64,000 bases of DNA from JAWKSY01 sp041402125 (GTDB taxonomy: Bacteria > Planctomycetota > GCA-002687715 > DRQF01): the NCBI GenBank assembly GCA_041402125.1, contig JAWKSY010000001.1:372001-436000 (forward strand). The letters run 5' to 3'. Within the stretch, counting starts at the first letter, position 1. Each line of letters begins with the position of its first letter. The notes under the pieces were generated by a model. The model searched no databases. It was given only the letters and a program-made list of their open reading frames with translations, and had not been told where the DNA came from. Below, piece by piece: positions 1 to 9,052 of this stretch. The translations under genes were made by a program, and so were the position numbers.

Positions 1-1
1 C

Positions 2-514
2 GCGGTCGTGCTGGAGATCAAGGCGCTCGATCCGCCGGTCATCACCTCGATCCTGCCGCAGGCGCCGGCCGTCGGAGGCACGGTGACCATCACCGGAACG
101 GGCTTCCATCCGAACATGCTGCTCGACGTTGGCGGCACGCTCACGCCGGTCACGGTGACCAGCTCGACGACGGCGACCTTCGTCGCGACGCAGGTCTATC
201 CCTGCGACACGCAGGTCACGATCGCCAACCCGGACCAGCAGTTCGCGATCGGCGCGATCAACACCTCGCCGACGATCCTCGCGTTCCCCTTCTTCCAGGG
301 TCCGGCCGCGGGCGGCGGCCCCTTCGTGGTCTCGGGAACGAACCTCGGCATGGGATCGACGGTCGACTTCGGCGGGACGCCGGCCCAGGTCAACTCGGCC
401 AGCGCGAGCGTCATCACCGGCGTCATCCCGGCGGGCACGCCGATGAGCTCCGTCGTCGTCACGATCACGAACGCCGGCGGCTGCCAGGTCACGACGAACT
501 ACACCTACAACTGA
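2..514 (+). CDS. IPT/TIG-domain surface or secreted protein, C-terminal part
   Basis: The frame is open to the left edge of the window, so only the C-terminal ~170 residues are seen. Two tandem IPT/TIG (immunoglobulin-like) domains are visible. The first opens with PPVITSILP and contains GGTVTITGTGF. The second, about 85 residues later, has GPFVVSGTNLG and STVDFGGTPAQV. Such domains are structural modules of extracellular or surface proteins; no catalytic part is visible. The chain ends at TNYTYN, 15 bases from the convergent glycosyltransferase gene. The IPT domain of the protein at 30038-32186 is of the same kind. The rest of the protein, including any signal peptide, lies outside the window. 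Confidence 0.8.
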   Translation, partial: AVVLEIKALDPPVITSILPQAPAVGGTVTITGTGFHPNMLLDVGGTLTPVTVTSSTTATFVATQVYPCDTQVTIANPDQQFAIGAINTSPTILAFPFFQGPAAGGGPFVVSGTNLGMGSTVDFGGTPAQVNSASASVITGVIPAGTPMSSVVVTITNAGGCQVTTNYTYN

Positions 515-529
515 GCTTCGCCGCCCGCC

Positions 530-1651
530 TCACCGGCGGGTCGCGAGCACCTCGAGCGCGCGGTCGATCGCCCGGAGCTGGCGTTCGGCCGCGCGGCTCC
601 AGGTGAACTCCGCCGCGCGCTCCCGCCCGCGCGCCACCGCGCTCTCGCGCGCGCCGGCATCGCCCGCGAGGGCGTCCAGACGATCGAGCCACGCTCCGGG
701 GCGGTCGAGCGGCCAGAGATCGCCCGCGGCAACGATCTCGTCGAAGGGCGGTCGCGCCGCCGCGAGGACGGGGACGCCCGCCGCCATCGCCTCGAGCAGG
801 GGCACGCCGAAGCCCTCGACGTGCGAGGGCATCAGGAAGGCCTCGGCGCCGCGGTAGAGCGCGCGGAGCGTCGCCTCGTCCACCGCTCCCAGCCAGCGCA
901 CCCGGTCGGCCACGCCGCGCTCCGCCGCGAGCCGTTCGGGCTCGTCGAAGCCCGGGCGCGGCGCGCCCGCGTGGACGAGGAGCCGACGACCGCCGCGTTC
1001 CCGATCGAGGGCGGCGAGTTCGGAGAGGAAGCCGAGGTTCTTCCGGGGCTCGCGGTGCCCCACCGCGAGCAGGTAGCCGCGCGGCTCGAGCCCGAGCGGC
1101 CCGAGAGCGGCGACGTCGCTCCCCGCGAAGTCCTCGACGACGACGCCGTTCGGCACCACGAGGATCTCCTCGGCGGGACGCCCCGAGAGCGCGACGAGCT
1201 CGCCCCGCACGTGCTCCGAGACCGTCGTGACGAGGGGGCAGGTCCGCAGCACGGCGGGGAAGCGCCGGCGCATCCAGAGTCGTCGGGCGAGCGAGGCCTC
1301 GCCGGAGGGCTCGAGCTGCCGGAGGTCGTGGACGCAGGGAAGGGTGCGCGCGGGATCGGCGTAGGGACGCGGATCCTGCAGGACGAGGTCGCGGTCCCCG
1401 AGCGCCGCCCTCAGGCGCCGCCCGCCGTGGAGGGCCCGGGCGAGGGCCGAGCGCGGCGAGTCGTGCACGCGGACCTCGACGAAGGGGAGCCGGCGCGCGA
1501 TCTCCTCCGCCGTCTCCGGCGCGGCGAGGACGAGCCAGTCCCCGCGGGACGCGAAGGCCTCGGGCGCGGCGCCGAGGAGGGAGACGAGTCGACGCCCCGT
1601 TCCGCTGGCGAGGGTCCGGATGGCGGTGGCGTCCACCGCGAGCCGACTCAC
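530..1651 (-). CDS. Glycosyltransferase family 4, distal gene of polysaccharide operon
   Basis: The 373-residue protein has the GT-B, GT4 layout. The C-terminal half carries GHREPRKN near residue 200 and the nucleotide-sugar motif EGFGVPLLEAMAAG near 279-292, in which two Glu residues sit seven apart. It would add a sugar from an activated donor to a growing surface glycan on the cytoplasmic face. The start is GTG at 1651, because its first four bases overlap the stop of the upstream glycosyltransferase (GTGA), as is usual in this operon. The sugar specificity cannot be read from sequence. The gene ends 15 bases from the convergent IPT gene. Confidence 0.85.
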   Translation of the reverse strand: MSRLAVDATAIRTLASGTGRRLVSLLGAAPEAFASRGDWLVLAAPETAEEIARRLPFVEVRVHDSPRSALARALHGGRRLRAALGDRDLVLQDPRPYADPARTLPCVHDLRQLEPSGEASLARRLWMRRRFPAVLRTCPLVTTVSEHVRGELVALSGRPAEEILVVPNGVVVEDFAGSDVAALGPLGLEPRGYLLAVGHREPRKNLGFLSELAALDRERGGRRLLVHAGAPRPGFDEPERLAAERGVADRVRWLGAVDEATLRALYRGAEAFLMPSHVEGFGVPLLEAMAAGVPVLAAARPPFDEIVAAGDLWPLDRPGAWLDRLDALAGDAGARESAVARGRERAAEFTWSRAAERQLRAIDRALEVLATRR

Positions 1652-2775
1652 CGTTCGGCCTCGCAGGAGGAGATCGCCCGACGGTAGCCCTCGAGGGTGG
1701 CCTCGGCGCAGCGACGCCACGAGAAGCCGGCGGCGCGCTCCCGTCCGCGGCGCGCGAGATCCTCGCGACGCGCGGCGTCGTCCAGCAGCCGTTCGAGCCC
1801 GGCCGCGATGGAGTCGACCGACTCCGGGTCCACGAGCTCGGCCGCGTCGCCGGCCACCTCGCGCAGCGAGCCGCGGTCCGAGGTGAGGACGGGCACGCCG
1901 AGCGCCATGCCCTCGAGGACCGGCAGCCCGAACCCCTCGAAGAGCGAGGGGTACGCGATGACGTCGGCGTTCCGCATGAGCGCGAGGAGCGATTCGTCGC
2001 CGATCTCGCCCACCCAGCGCGCGTGCTCGGCGAGACGGGGCGCGGCGAGCTTCTCGAGGACGTCGTCGCAGAGCCAGCCGCGGCGCCCGACGAGGACGAG
2101 ACGGGCCTCCCGCCCCCGCTCGAGCAGGACCTCGAAGGCCTCGAGCAGCCGGCGGAAGTTCTTCCGCGGCTCGAGCGTGCCGACGGCGACGATGGTCGGA
2201 CGCTCCTGGGGCGCACGCTCGTAGGGCTCGAGGAAGATCTCGTCGACGCCGAGCGGCGTCACGATGATCCGATCGTCGGGGAGGTCGTAGTGCTCCTGGA
2301 CGTCGCGGCGCGTCGTCTCGGAGACCGCGAGGATCACCTGGCAGCGCGCGACGAGGCGATCGGTCACCTCGCGCAGGCGCTCGCGCGACGCTTCCTCGTG
2401 CCAGGGTTCGTCGCGCCGGAATCCCAGGTCGTGCAGGGTGAAGACGGCGGCGCGGGCCCGCACCGGCGGCTTGACGAAGTCGGTGAAGTGGAAGACGTCG
2501 AAGGCGTCCGCGAAGGTCTCGACGGCGAGGGGCGTCCATCGTCCGAGGAAGTCGAGCACGCGGCCGGGAAAGCGCATCGCCGCGACGTCCACGCGGTCGT
2601 GCCGGGGCAGGCGCGCGGCGGCGAGTTTCGCGCCGTGCTCGCGCCAGAACACCGAGAAGAGCGCGAGCCGGACGTCCGGCCAGACCTCGGGCAGGTGGCG
2701 CACGAGGTTCGCGGTGTAGCGGCCGATCCCGGAACGGAGGAGCACGGCCGGGCGGTAGTCGATCCCGACGCGCAT
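1648..2775 (-). CDS. Glycosyltransferase family 4
   Basis: This 375-residue GT4 enzyme starts MRVGIDYRP, a typical N-terminal beta strand for the family. It has GTLEPRKN around residue 217 and EGFGLPVLEGMALG near 285-298, the acidic donor-binding motif. ATG at 2775 shares one base with the flippase stop, and the 3' end overlaps the next glycosyltransferase by four bases, so the three are translated together. Role inferred: assembly of a surface polysaccharide repeat unit exported by the flippase. The donor and acceptor sugars are unknown. The two glycosyltransferases share family motifs but are clearly different in sequence, so they are not a recent duplication. Confidence 0.87.
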   Translation of the reverse strand: MRVGIDYRPAVLLRSGIGRYTANLVRHLPEVWPDVRLALFSVFWREHGAKLAAARLPRHDRVDVAAMRFPGRVLDFLGRWTPLAVETFADAFDVFHFTDFVKPPVRARAAVFTLHDLGFRRDEPWHEEASRERLREVTDRLVARCQVILAVSETTRRDVQEHYDLPDDRIIVTPLGVDEIFLEPYERAPQERPTIVAVGTLEPRKNFRRLLEAFEVLLERGREARLVLVGRRGWLCDDVLEKLAAPRLAEHARWVGEIGDESLLALMRNADVIAYPSLFEGFGLPVLEGMALGVPVLTSDRGSLREVAGDAAELVDPESVDSIAAGLERLLDDAARREDLARRGRERAAGFSWRRCAEATLEGYRRAISSCEAER

Positions 2776-4190
2776 CAGTTTCCCTCCTCCGAAGGTCCGG
2801 CGACGAGCTCGGCGCGCAGGCGTCGCAAGGGCGGCGCGAACGCCACGAAGGCGGTCGCCGCGGCCGCCGCGAGCGCCCCGACGAGCAGACGATATCGGCT
2901 CGGCGCGGAGAAGGCGACGACGGCCGTCGCGCCCGCGGCGAGACCGACGGCGAGGCAGGCCGGGGCGACGCGCAATCCCGGGCCGCGCGCGCCGCGTCGG
3001 GCGAGGACGAGCGCCGCGAGCCCGACCGCGAGCTCGGCGCTGAAGGTCGCGATCCCCGCGCCCACCGCGCCGTGCCCCGGGATCAGGGCGAGATCCAGGC
3101 CGACGTTCAGGACGAGCCCGAGGACGGCGACGCGGGCCCAGTCGGCGCTGCGGCCGGCCGCGTGGAGGGCGACGGAGGCCGACTGGCCGAGGAGCACGCC
3201 GAGGACGGCGAGCGCGAGCCAGGAGAAGGTGATCCCGGCGCCGGGCGCGGCCCCGCCTCGCGCGAGCCGCACGACCTCGTCGCCCGCGACCGCCAGCCCG
3301 GCGAGGCCGGGCGCGAGCAGCGCCGCGCCGGCGACGGCGGCGCCGGCGACCCCTCCGGCGCGACCTCGCGCGGTGGCGGGGACGAGGGGCGAGACGAGCA
3401 GCGCGGGCAGGACGACCAGCGGACCGGCGAGGCGCGAGGCGTCGCCGTAGCGCGCGAGCTCGGTCGAACCGCGCAGGGCCGCGACGAGGAAGACGTCGGC
3501 GTTGAGGTAGACGGCTCCCACCGCGGTCGCGAGGAGGACGGGCGCGAGCGCGGCGCGCGTCGCTCCCGCCTCCGGGGGCGGCGGCGTCCGGCCCCGCGCC
3601 GCCCAGGCGACCGCGACGCTCGAGATCGACTCCCGCACGAGCAGCGACGCGAGCGCCAGCGCCAGCGCGAGGCTCCCCTCCCCGAGGGTGATCGCCAGCG
3701 CGACGCCCGCGAGGAAGACGATCTGACTCCCGATGGAGATCAGGGCGCGGGGACGTTCGATCCGGGCGGCCACGAGCACCGAGGCGTGGCCGCGCCAGGG
3801 AGCCGCGGCGAGACACAGGAAGGCGAGCGCGGCGACCGCGAGGCGCGCTCCGCCCTCGAGACCGTTCACGGCGAGACCGAGGAAGGGCAGGGCCGCGAAG
3901 GCGAGCAGGGTCGCGACGAACCCGCGCAGCGCGAAGACCCGGCGCCACAGCGCCGCGCCGCCGGCGGGGCTCGCCAGCGCGGCCGCGAGCGGGGCGCCGA
4001 AGCCCCCGTCCACGAACTGCAGGGCCGTCGCGAGCGCGGTGGCGACGAGGACGTAGTCGGCCCAGAGCGCGTCCGGCAGGCCGCGCATGAGCAGGACCGT
4101 CGCGACGAGGCCCAGCGCGAGGCGGAGTCCCTGCGCGCCCGAGAGGAGGAGCTGGTCGCCCAGCACGCGGAGTTCGCGGTCCTGCGTCAC
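2775..4190 (-). CDS. Polysaccharide flippase (MOP superfamily, Wzx-like)
   Basis: The protein has 471 residues and is almost entirely hydrophobic, with about 12-14 predicted membrane segments. The N-terminal LLSGAQGLRLALGLVATVLL resembles the first helix of MOP/Wzx exporters. The expected role is moving lipid-linked glycan units across the inner membrane. The GTG start at 4190 overlaps the fic stop by four bases, and the stop overlaps the downstream glycosyltransferase start by one. Flippase plus glycosyltransferases is a standard polysaccharide export context. No Wzy-type polymerase is visible nearby, so either assembly is completed elsewhere or the exported unit is small. Confidence 0.8.
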   Translation of the reverse strand: MTQDRELRVLGDQLLLSGAQGLRLALGLVATVLLMRGLPDALWADYVLVATALATALQFVDGGFGAPLAAALASPAGGAALWRRVFALRGFVATLLAFAALPFLGLAVNGLEGGARLAVAALAFLCLAAAPWRGHASVLVAARIERPRALISIGSQIVFLAGVALAITLGEGSLALALALASLLVRESISSVAVAWAARGRTPPPPEAGATRAALAPVLLATAVGAVYLNADVFLVAALRGSTELARYGDASRLAGPLVVLPALLVSPLVPATARGRAGGVAGAAVAGAALLAPGLAGLAVAGDEVVRLARGGAAPGAGITFSWLALAVLGVLLGQSASVALHAAGRSADWARVAVLGLVLNVGLDLALIPGHGAVGAGIATFSAELAVGLAALVLARRGARGPGLRVAPACLAVGLAAGATAVVAFSAPSRYRLLVGALAAAAATAFVAFAPPLRRLRAELVAGPSEEGN

Positions 4191-5521
4191 GGGCGCAATC
4201 GCTTCGGTAGTTCCACGGGAGCCCGAAACTGGAGCGCCTTGCCCGTCCGCCAGCTCTCGAGGAAACCCCGCTCGACGAGGTCGAGCAGATCCGTCCGCGC
4301 GGTCTGGTAGACGACGCGGTGTTTCCGCTTGTGCTCGGCGATCGTGTAGATCGTTCCGGGATGGCGAAGGGCGTGAACGACGAGATCGCGCTGTCGGTGG
4401 TTGAGGTCGTCGCGCCTCGCCAGGAGCCGATCGGCGTCCTTCCTCTCTTCCTCCTTCCGCTTCAGGTAGGCGTCGAGATCACCGGTCGCGCGACGGATCA
4501 CGTCGATCTGATGGAGGATGAAGTAGGTCAGATCGAACTCGTCCGTCTCCGTGAGGAGGAAGGCCCGCTCGTAGCGGGACTTCGCGTTCTTGATGAGGGT
4601 CGAGATCGAGAGGAACTCGAAGAGCCAGTATCCGCTGCGCCGGATCGACCAGTAGAACAGCGCCCGTGCGGTACGACCGTTCCCGTCGACGAAGGGGTGC
4701 TCGTACCCGATCATGAAGTGCAGGACGATGGCCCGCACCATCGGGTGCAGGAATCCCGTTTCGGATGCTCCGTTCGCGAAGTGGCAGAGCCGATCGAGTC
4801 GTTCCGGTAGCGACACCGCCGGGGGGGGGCGGTGGTAGACGACGTCCACTTCGAGAGCGTCGCCGACGACGATGTCGTCTGTCGTCCGCAGGCGTCCCGC
4901 ATCACGCTCGTCGTCGAGCGTTCCCTCGGTGACGGTGCGATGCAGGTCACACAGTAGCTCGACCGTCAGCGGCCGATCGACCAGATCGGAGATCGCTTCC
5001 ATGGCCCGGTAGTTGTTGACGATCATGCGCTCGTGCCGATCGCGAGGCGCTCGCCCCTTGAGGATCATGTCCTTGGCAACGTGCCTCGTCGTCGTCGCGC
5101 CCTCGATCTGACTCGAACTGATGGCTTCCTCGACGAGGGACCGCTGCAGGTAGCGATCGCGGTGCTGCGTGTCGAGCAATCCCGGCAGCACCCCGACGTT
5201 GCCGAGGAGAACGCCATCGGCTCGGTGTTCTGCTTCCAGGATCTCGTCGAGGTTGGAGAAGTAGAACGGCCGACCGAATTCGGTCTTGAGCGGGACTTCT
5301 CGGCGGTAGCGCTCTCGGGCGCCCTTGATCAGGTACCACCAGGCTTCGTGGTTCAGCTCGTCCGGGGCCTTGCGACGACGCAGATCGTCCCAGTGCAGGT
5401 ACCGTCCGCCGATCGTCGGCCCGACTTGTCTCACGAGCCGAAAGATGTGCTCGTGGGAGAGTCCGGCGAGGCTGTCGAGCCGCGGGTGTTTCGGATCGGG
5501 AGGGGATTGCGGTATCTTCAC
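4187..5521 (-). CDS. Fic-family AMPylating protein with C-terminal winged helix
   Basis: The protein has 444 residues. The Fic core motif HPFVDGNGRTAR sits at about 275-286, with catalytic His275. An N-terminal inhibitory motif SSQIEG (about 136-141) fits the (S/T)xxxE(G/N) consensus of class II Fic proteins, whose Glu blocks ATP binding. The C-terminal ~65 residues (from DDLNHRQRDLVV) look like a winged helix, as in SoFic-like proteins, and could bind DNA. Family role: transfer of AMP, or rarely another nucleotide, to target hydroxyls. The GTG at 5521 is the start, and a palindrome lies 12 bases upstream. It is the first gene of the flippase/glycosyltransferase operon, with a four-base overlap. 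Its target is unknown. Confidence 0.9.
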   Translation of the reverse strand: MKIPQSPPDPKHPRLDSLAGLSHEHIFRLVRQVGPTIGGRYLHWDDLRRRKAPDELNHEAWWYLIKGARERYRREVPLKTEFGRPFYFSNLDEILEAEHRADGVLLGNVGVLPGLLDTQHRDRYLQRSLVEEAISSSQIEGATTTRHVAKDMILKGRAPRDRHERMIVNNYRAMEAISDLVDRPLTVELLCDLHRTVTEGTLDDERDAGRLRTTDDIVVGDALEVDVVYHRPPPAVSLPERLDRLCHFANGASETGFLHPMVRAIVLHFMIGYEHPFVDGNGRTARALFYWSIRRSGYWLFEFLSISTLIKNAKSRYERAFLLTETDEFDLTYFILHQIDVIRRATGDLDAYLKRKEEERKDADRLLARRDDLNHRQRDLVVHALRHPGTIYTIAEHKRKHRVVYQTARTDLLDLVERGFLESWRTGKALQFRAPVELPKRLRP

Positions 5522-5533
5522 GGGGCCGCTCTT

Positions 5534-5558
5534 CTACTAAATCAGTAGGTTTTAGTAG
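5534..5558. promoter_or_regulatory. Palindromic operator-like site A (before fic)
   Basis: A perfect inverted repeat CTACTAAA, 9 bases, TTTAGTAG lies 12 bases upstream of the fic start codon. An identical arrangement with the same 9-base spacing recurs at 5613-5637, centre-to-centre 79 bases. The sites are AT-rich islands in very GC-rich DNA. A dimeric repressor is the simplest reading. The winged helix at the C-terminus of Fic is a candidate ligand, but that is inference. Confidence 0.65.
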
Positions 5559-5612
5559 CAAGTTGACATTTGAATTGCCCTGCGGCCAGCCTGATTCGGA
5601 AGTACTAACCAT

Positions 5613-5637
5613 CTACTAAATGATGTCATTTTAGTAG
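5613..5637. promoter_or_regulatory. Palindromic operator-like site B (before hutH)
   Basis: This is the second copy of CTACTAAA, 9 bases, TTTAGTAG. It ends directly against the hutH ribosome-binding site (AAAAGGAG, 5638-5645), so a protein bound here would cover the hutH leader. Between the two copies is a TTGACA (5563-5568), but no convincing -10 box follows it on the plus strand. Together the pair could control both divergent transcripts. Confidence 0.6.
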
Positions 5638-5655
5638 AAAAGGAGCCTCCCCACC

Positions 5656-7179
5656 GTGCCGACCATCGACGGATCGAGCATCAAACTCGATGATATTCCT
5701 CGCCTTACGGCCGCCGGCCGCAAGGACCTCCGGCTCGACGACAGCGCGAGGAAGGCGGTCGAGGCCGCCCGGGCCACGGTCGAGGACATCCTCGCCTCGG
5801 GGCGCGTCGTCTACGGCATCAACACCGGCTTCGGCAAGCTGGCCAGCACCCGGATCCCGGCGGACAAGCTCGCGACCCTCCAGCGGAACCTGATCCTCTC
5901 GCACGCGGTCGGCGTCGGGGAGCCGCTGTCGAAGGAGATCGCCCGCCTCGCGCTCATCCTCCGCGCGAACAACCTCGCCTGCGGGCACAGCGGCGTCCGG
6001 ACCGTCGTCGTCGAGCGTCTGCTGGACCTCGTCAACGCCGACGTCGTGCCGGTCATCCCCTCACAGGGTTCGGTCGGCGCGAGCGGTGACCTCGCTCCCC
6101 TCGCCCACATGACGCTCGTCCTCCTGGGCGAGGGCGAGGCCTGGGTCGGGGACGAGCGCCTCCCCGGCGCGGAGGCGCTCGCCGCGGTCGGCCTGGAGCC
6201 CCTCGAGCTCGAGGCGAAGGAAGGTCTCGCCCTCATCAACGGCACGCAGATCTCCTGCGCGATCGGCGCGGTGGCGCTCTCGCGCGCGCTCGAGCTCGCC
6301 GAGGCGGCCGAGGTCGCCTGCGCGATGACGCTCGAGGCCCTCAAGGGCTCCGTCCGCCCCTTCGACTCCCGCGTCGGCGACCTCCGCCCTCATCCCGGGC
6401 ACGCCCGGGTCTCGGCCAACATCCGCGCCCTCATGGCGGAGAGCGAGATCCTCGCCTCGCACGCGGACTGCGGCCGGGTGCAGGACCAGTACTCCCTGCG
6501 CTGCGTCCCGCAGGTGCATGGCGCGGTGCGCGATGCCCTCGACCACGTGAGGACGGTGGTCGAGCGCGAGATGAACTCGGTCACCGACAACCCGCTGATC
6601 TTCCCCGCGGACGGCGACGTGATCTCGGCCGGCAACTTCCACGCCGAGCCGCTCGCGATCCCCTTCGACTACGCGGCCGCCGCGGTCTGCGAGCTGGCGA
6701 ACATCAGCGAGCGTCGCCTCGAGAACATGGTCAACCCGGATCTCTCCGGGCTGCCGCCCTTCCTCATCGAGAGCTCGGGCCTCAACTCGGGCTTCATGAT
6801 CGCGCAGGTCACGGCCGCGGCCCTGGTCAGCGAGAACAAGTGCCTCGCGCACCCGGCGAGCGTCGACAGCGTGCCCACCTCCGCGAACAAGGAGGACCAC
6901 GTGAGCATGGCGCCGATCGCGGCGCGGAAGTTCGGCATGATCGTCGAGAACACCGCGCACGTCCTCGCCATCGAGCTCGCGGGCGCGCTCCAGGGCCTCC
7001 GCCTGGGGAATCCCGAGCGACTGCGGCCGGGCCGCGGCGTCGCCGCCGCCTTCGATTTCCTCGCCGCGCTCGTGCCTCCGCTGACCGAGGATCGCATACT
7101 CCAGCACGACTTCGCCGCGGTCCGGCGCAGCCTCGATGACGGCCGCCTGCTCGAGACCGTCCGCCGCTCCCTGGCCTAG
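5656..7179 (+). CDS. hutH: Histidine ammonia-lyase
   Basis: The protein has 507 residues, the usual HutH length. The Ala142-Ser143-Gly144 triad lies in GSVGASGDLAPLAH and cyclises to the MIO electrophile. N-terminal YGINTGFG and the later NPLIFPADGDVISAGNFH are also family signatures. It deaminates L-histidine to urocanate in the cytoplasm, the first step of histidine degradation. The GTG start is chosen because AAAAGGAG lies 10 bases upstream. It is followed 17 bases later by hutU. No hutI, hutG or hutF is visible in the window, so the later steps must be encoded elsewhere. Regulation may involve the palindrome at 5613-5637. Confidence 0.97.
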   Translation: MPTIDGSSIKLDDIPRLTAAGRKDLRLDDSARKAVEAARATVEDILASGRVVYGINTGFGKLASTRIPADKLATLQRNLILSHAVGVGEPLSKEIARLALILRANNLACGHSGVRTVVVERLLDLVNADVVPVIPSQGSVGASGDLAPLAHMTLVLLGEGEAWVGDERLPGAEALAAVGLEPLELEAKEGLALINGTQISCAIGAVALSRALELAEAAEVACAMTLEALKGSVRPFDSRVGDLRPHPGHARVSANIRALMAESEILASHADCGRVQDQYSLRCVPQVHGAVRDALDHVRTVVEREMNSVTDNPLIFPADGDVISAGNFHAEPLAIPFDYAAAAVCELANISERRLENMVNPDLSGLPPFLIESSGLNSGFMIAQVTAAALVSENKCLAHPASVDSVPTSANKEDHVSMAPIAARKFGMIVENTAHVLAIELAGALQGLRLGNPERLRPGRGVAAAFDFLAALVPPLTEDRILQHDFAAVRRSLDDGRLLETVRRSLA

Positions 7180-7196
7180 AACCCCGAGAGCCTCCC

Positions 7197-8870
7197 ATGC
7201 CCCAGAACACGCTTTCCGACGCCCCGACCATCCGCGCCCCGCGCGGCACCGAGCTGAGCTGCCGCTCGTGGCTCACCGAAGCGCCCATGCGCATGCTCAT
7301 GAACAACCTCGACCCGGACGTGGCCGAGGATCCGAAGAACCTCGTGGTCTACGGCGGCTCCGGACGCGCGGCGCGGAGCTGGGACTGCTACCACGCGATG
7401 ATCCGCACGCTGAAGACGCTGCGCTCGGACGAGACGATGCTCGTCCAGTCCGGCAAGCCGGTCGGCGTCTTCCGGACGCACGACGGCGCGCCCCGGGTGC
7501 TCATCGCGAACTCCCACCTCGTGCCGGCCTGGGCGACCTTCGACTACTTCCGCGACCTCGAGCGCCGCGGCCTCATCATGTACGGGCAGATGACGGCCGG
7601 AAGCTGGATCTACATCGGCAGCCAGGGGATCATCCAGGGCACCTACGAGACCTTCCGCGCCGCGGGCGAGCAGCACTTCCAGGGCGAGCTGAAGGGCCGC
7701 CTCGCGGTCACCGGCGGCCTCGGCGGGATGGGCGGCGCCCAGCCGCTCGCGGCGACGATGGCCGGTCTGACCTGCCTCGTGGCCGAGGTCGAGAAGTGGC
7801 GCGTCGACAAGCGCCTCGAGACGCGCTACCTCGACGAGGCCTACGAGGACCTCGATCAGGCGATCGACCGCGCGCTCGAGCTGCAGAAGAAGGGCGAGGC
7901 GAAATCCGTCGCCTACGTCGGCAACGTGATCACGATGCTCCGGGCGCTGCGCGATCGCGGCATCGTCCCGGACCTCCTCACCGACCAGACGAGCGCCCAC
8001 GACCCGCTCGAGGGTTACTTCCCCGAGTGCCTCGGCGTCGACGAGGCCAAGGCGATGCGCCAGTCGGACGAGAAGGGCTACATCGAGCTCTCGCTCGACG
8101 CGATGGCCGAGCACTGCCGGCTCATGCTCGACCTGCAGAAGATGGGCGCGATCACCTTCGACTACGGCAACAACCTCCGCGGACAGGCGCAGTCGCGCGG
8201 CGTCGCGAACGCCTTCGACTTCCCCGGCTTCGTGCCGGCCTACGTGCGGCCGCTGTTCTGCGAGGGCCGCGGGCCCTTCCGGTGGGTCGCCCTCTCCGGC
8301 GATCCCGAGGACATCTACAAGACCGACGAGGTCGTCCTGCGCGAGTTCTCGCACAACGAGGGCCTCTGCAACTGGATCCGGATGGCGCGGGAGCGCATCC
8401 AGTTCCAGGGCCTGCCGAGTCGCATCTGCTGGCTGGGCTACGGCGAGCGCGAGCACTTCGCGAAGATCATGAATTCCATGGTGGCGAGCGGCGAGCTCAG
8501 GGCGCCCATCGTCATCGGCCGCGATCACCTCGATTGCGGCTCGGTGGCGAGCCCGAACCGCGAGACCGAGTCGATGCTCGACGGCTCGGACGCCATCGCC
8601 GACTGGCCGCTCCTCAACGCGCTGCTCTCGACCGCGGGCGGCGCCACCTGGGTGTCGCTGCACCACGGCGGCGGCGTGGGCATCGGCAACTCGATCCACG
8701 CCGGCCTCGTCATCGTCGCCGACGGCACCAAGGAGGCGGAGACCCGCCTCGACCGCGTCCTCACGAACGACCCCGGCATGGGCGTCATCCGGCACGTGGA
8801 CGCCGGCTACGAGGACGCGATCGCCTTCGCCGCGCAGAAGGGCGTGCGGATCCCGATGAACGAGGGCTGA
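7197..8870 (+). CDS. hutU: Urocanate hydratase (urocanase)
   Basis: The protein has 557 residues, close to the family norm of about 555. Recognisable urocanase blocks are YGGSGRAARSWDCYH near the N-terminus, MTAGSWIYIGSQGIIQGTYE, TGGLGGMGGAQPLA, FDYGNNLRGQA, and LPSRICWLGYGERE near the NAD+-binding C-terminal part. It adds water to urocanate to give 4-imidazolone-5-propionate, using a tightly bound NAD+. It forms an operon with hutH (17-base gap) and is followed by a GC-rich hairpin at 8900-8935. The frame is intact throughout. Confidence 0.97.
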   Translation: MPQNTLSDAPTIRAPRGTELSCRSWLTEAPMRMLMNNLDPDVAEDPKNLVVYGGSGRAARSWDCYHAMIRTLKTLRSDETMLVQSGKPVGVFRTHDGAPRVLIANSHLVPAWATFDYFRDLERRGLIMYGQMTAGSWIYIGSQGIIQGTYETFRAAGEQHFQGELKGRLAVTGGLGGMGGAQPLAATMAGLTCLVAEVEKWRVDKRLETRYLDEAYEDLDQAIDRALELQKKGEAKSVAYVGNVITMLRALRDRGIVPDLLTDQTSAHDPLEGYFPECLGVDEAKAMRQSDEKGYIELSLDAMAEHCRLMLDLQKMGAITFDYGNNLRGQAQSRGVANAFDFPGFVPAYVRPLFCEGRGPFRWVALSGDPEDIYKTDEVVLREFSHNEGLCNWIRMARERIQFQGLPSRICWLGYGEREHFAKIMNSMVASGELRAPIVIGRDHLDCGSVASPNRETESMLDGSDAIADWPLLNALLSTAGGATWVSLHHGGGVGIGNSIHAGLVIVADGTKEAETRLDRVLTNDPGMGVIRHVDAGYEDAIAFAAQKGVRIPMNEG

Positions 8871-8899
8871 TCGCCGGAGCGGGTCTTCACCCGCGGTGG

Positions 8900-8935
8900 A
8901 CGGGGCGGCCGCGCCGGGAGGCGGGGCCGCCCCGT
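8900..8935 (+). terminator. GC-rich hairpin after hutU
   Basis: A perfect 11-bp stem (ACGGGGCGGCC and its complement) encloses a 14-base loop 30 bases after the hutU stop. It is followed by TCTCGTTCC rather than a clear T tract, so it may act as an intrinsic terminator of modest quality or as a 3'-end stabiliser. Confidence 0.55.
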
Positions 8936-9052
8936 TCTCGTTCCGGCGCCGTCGGGCCGCCGCCCGGGCGTCTGGATAATGTTCCCGGGCGCACCCAGGT
9001 CGATATCGCCCGGAGCACGATCCCGATCCTCTCCTACGAGGAGGGGAATGAC

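Noticed and set aside
530..2539. A 669-residue frame covering two glycosyltransferases
   Set aside because: Its first ~300 codons are a shadow of the upstream gene; the real start is GTG 1651, shown by the overlap and family alignment.
5563..5568. TTGACA as a -35 box for hutH
   Set aside because: No acceptable -10 hexamer lies at the right distance, so no promoter is claimed.
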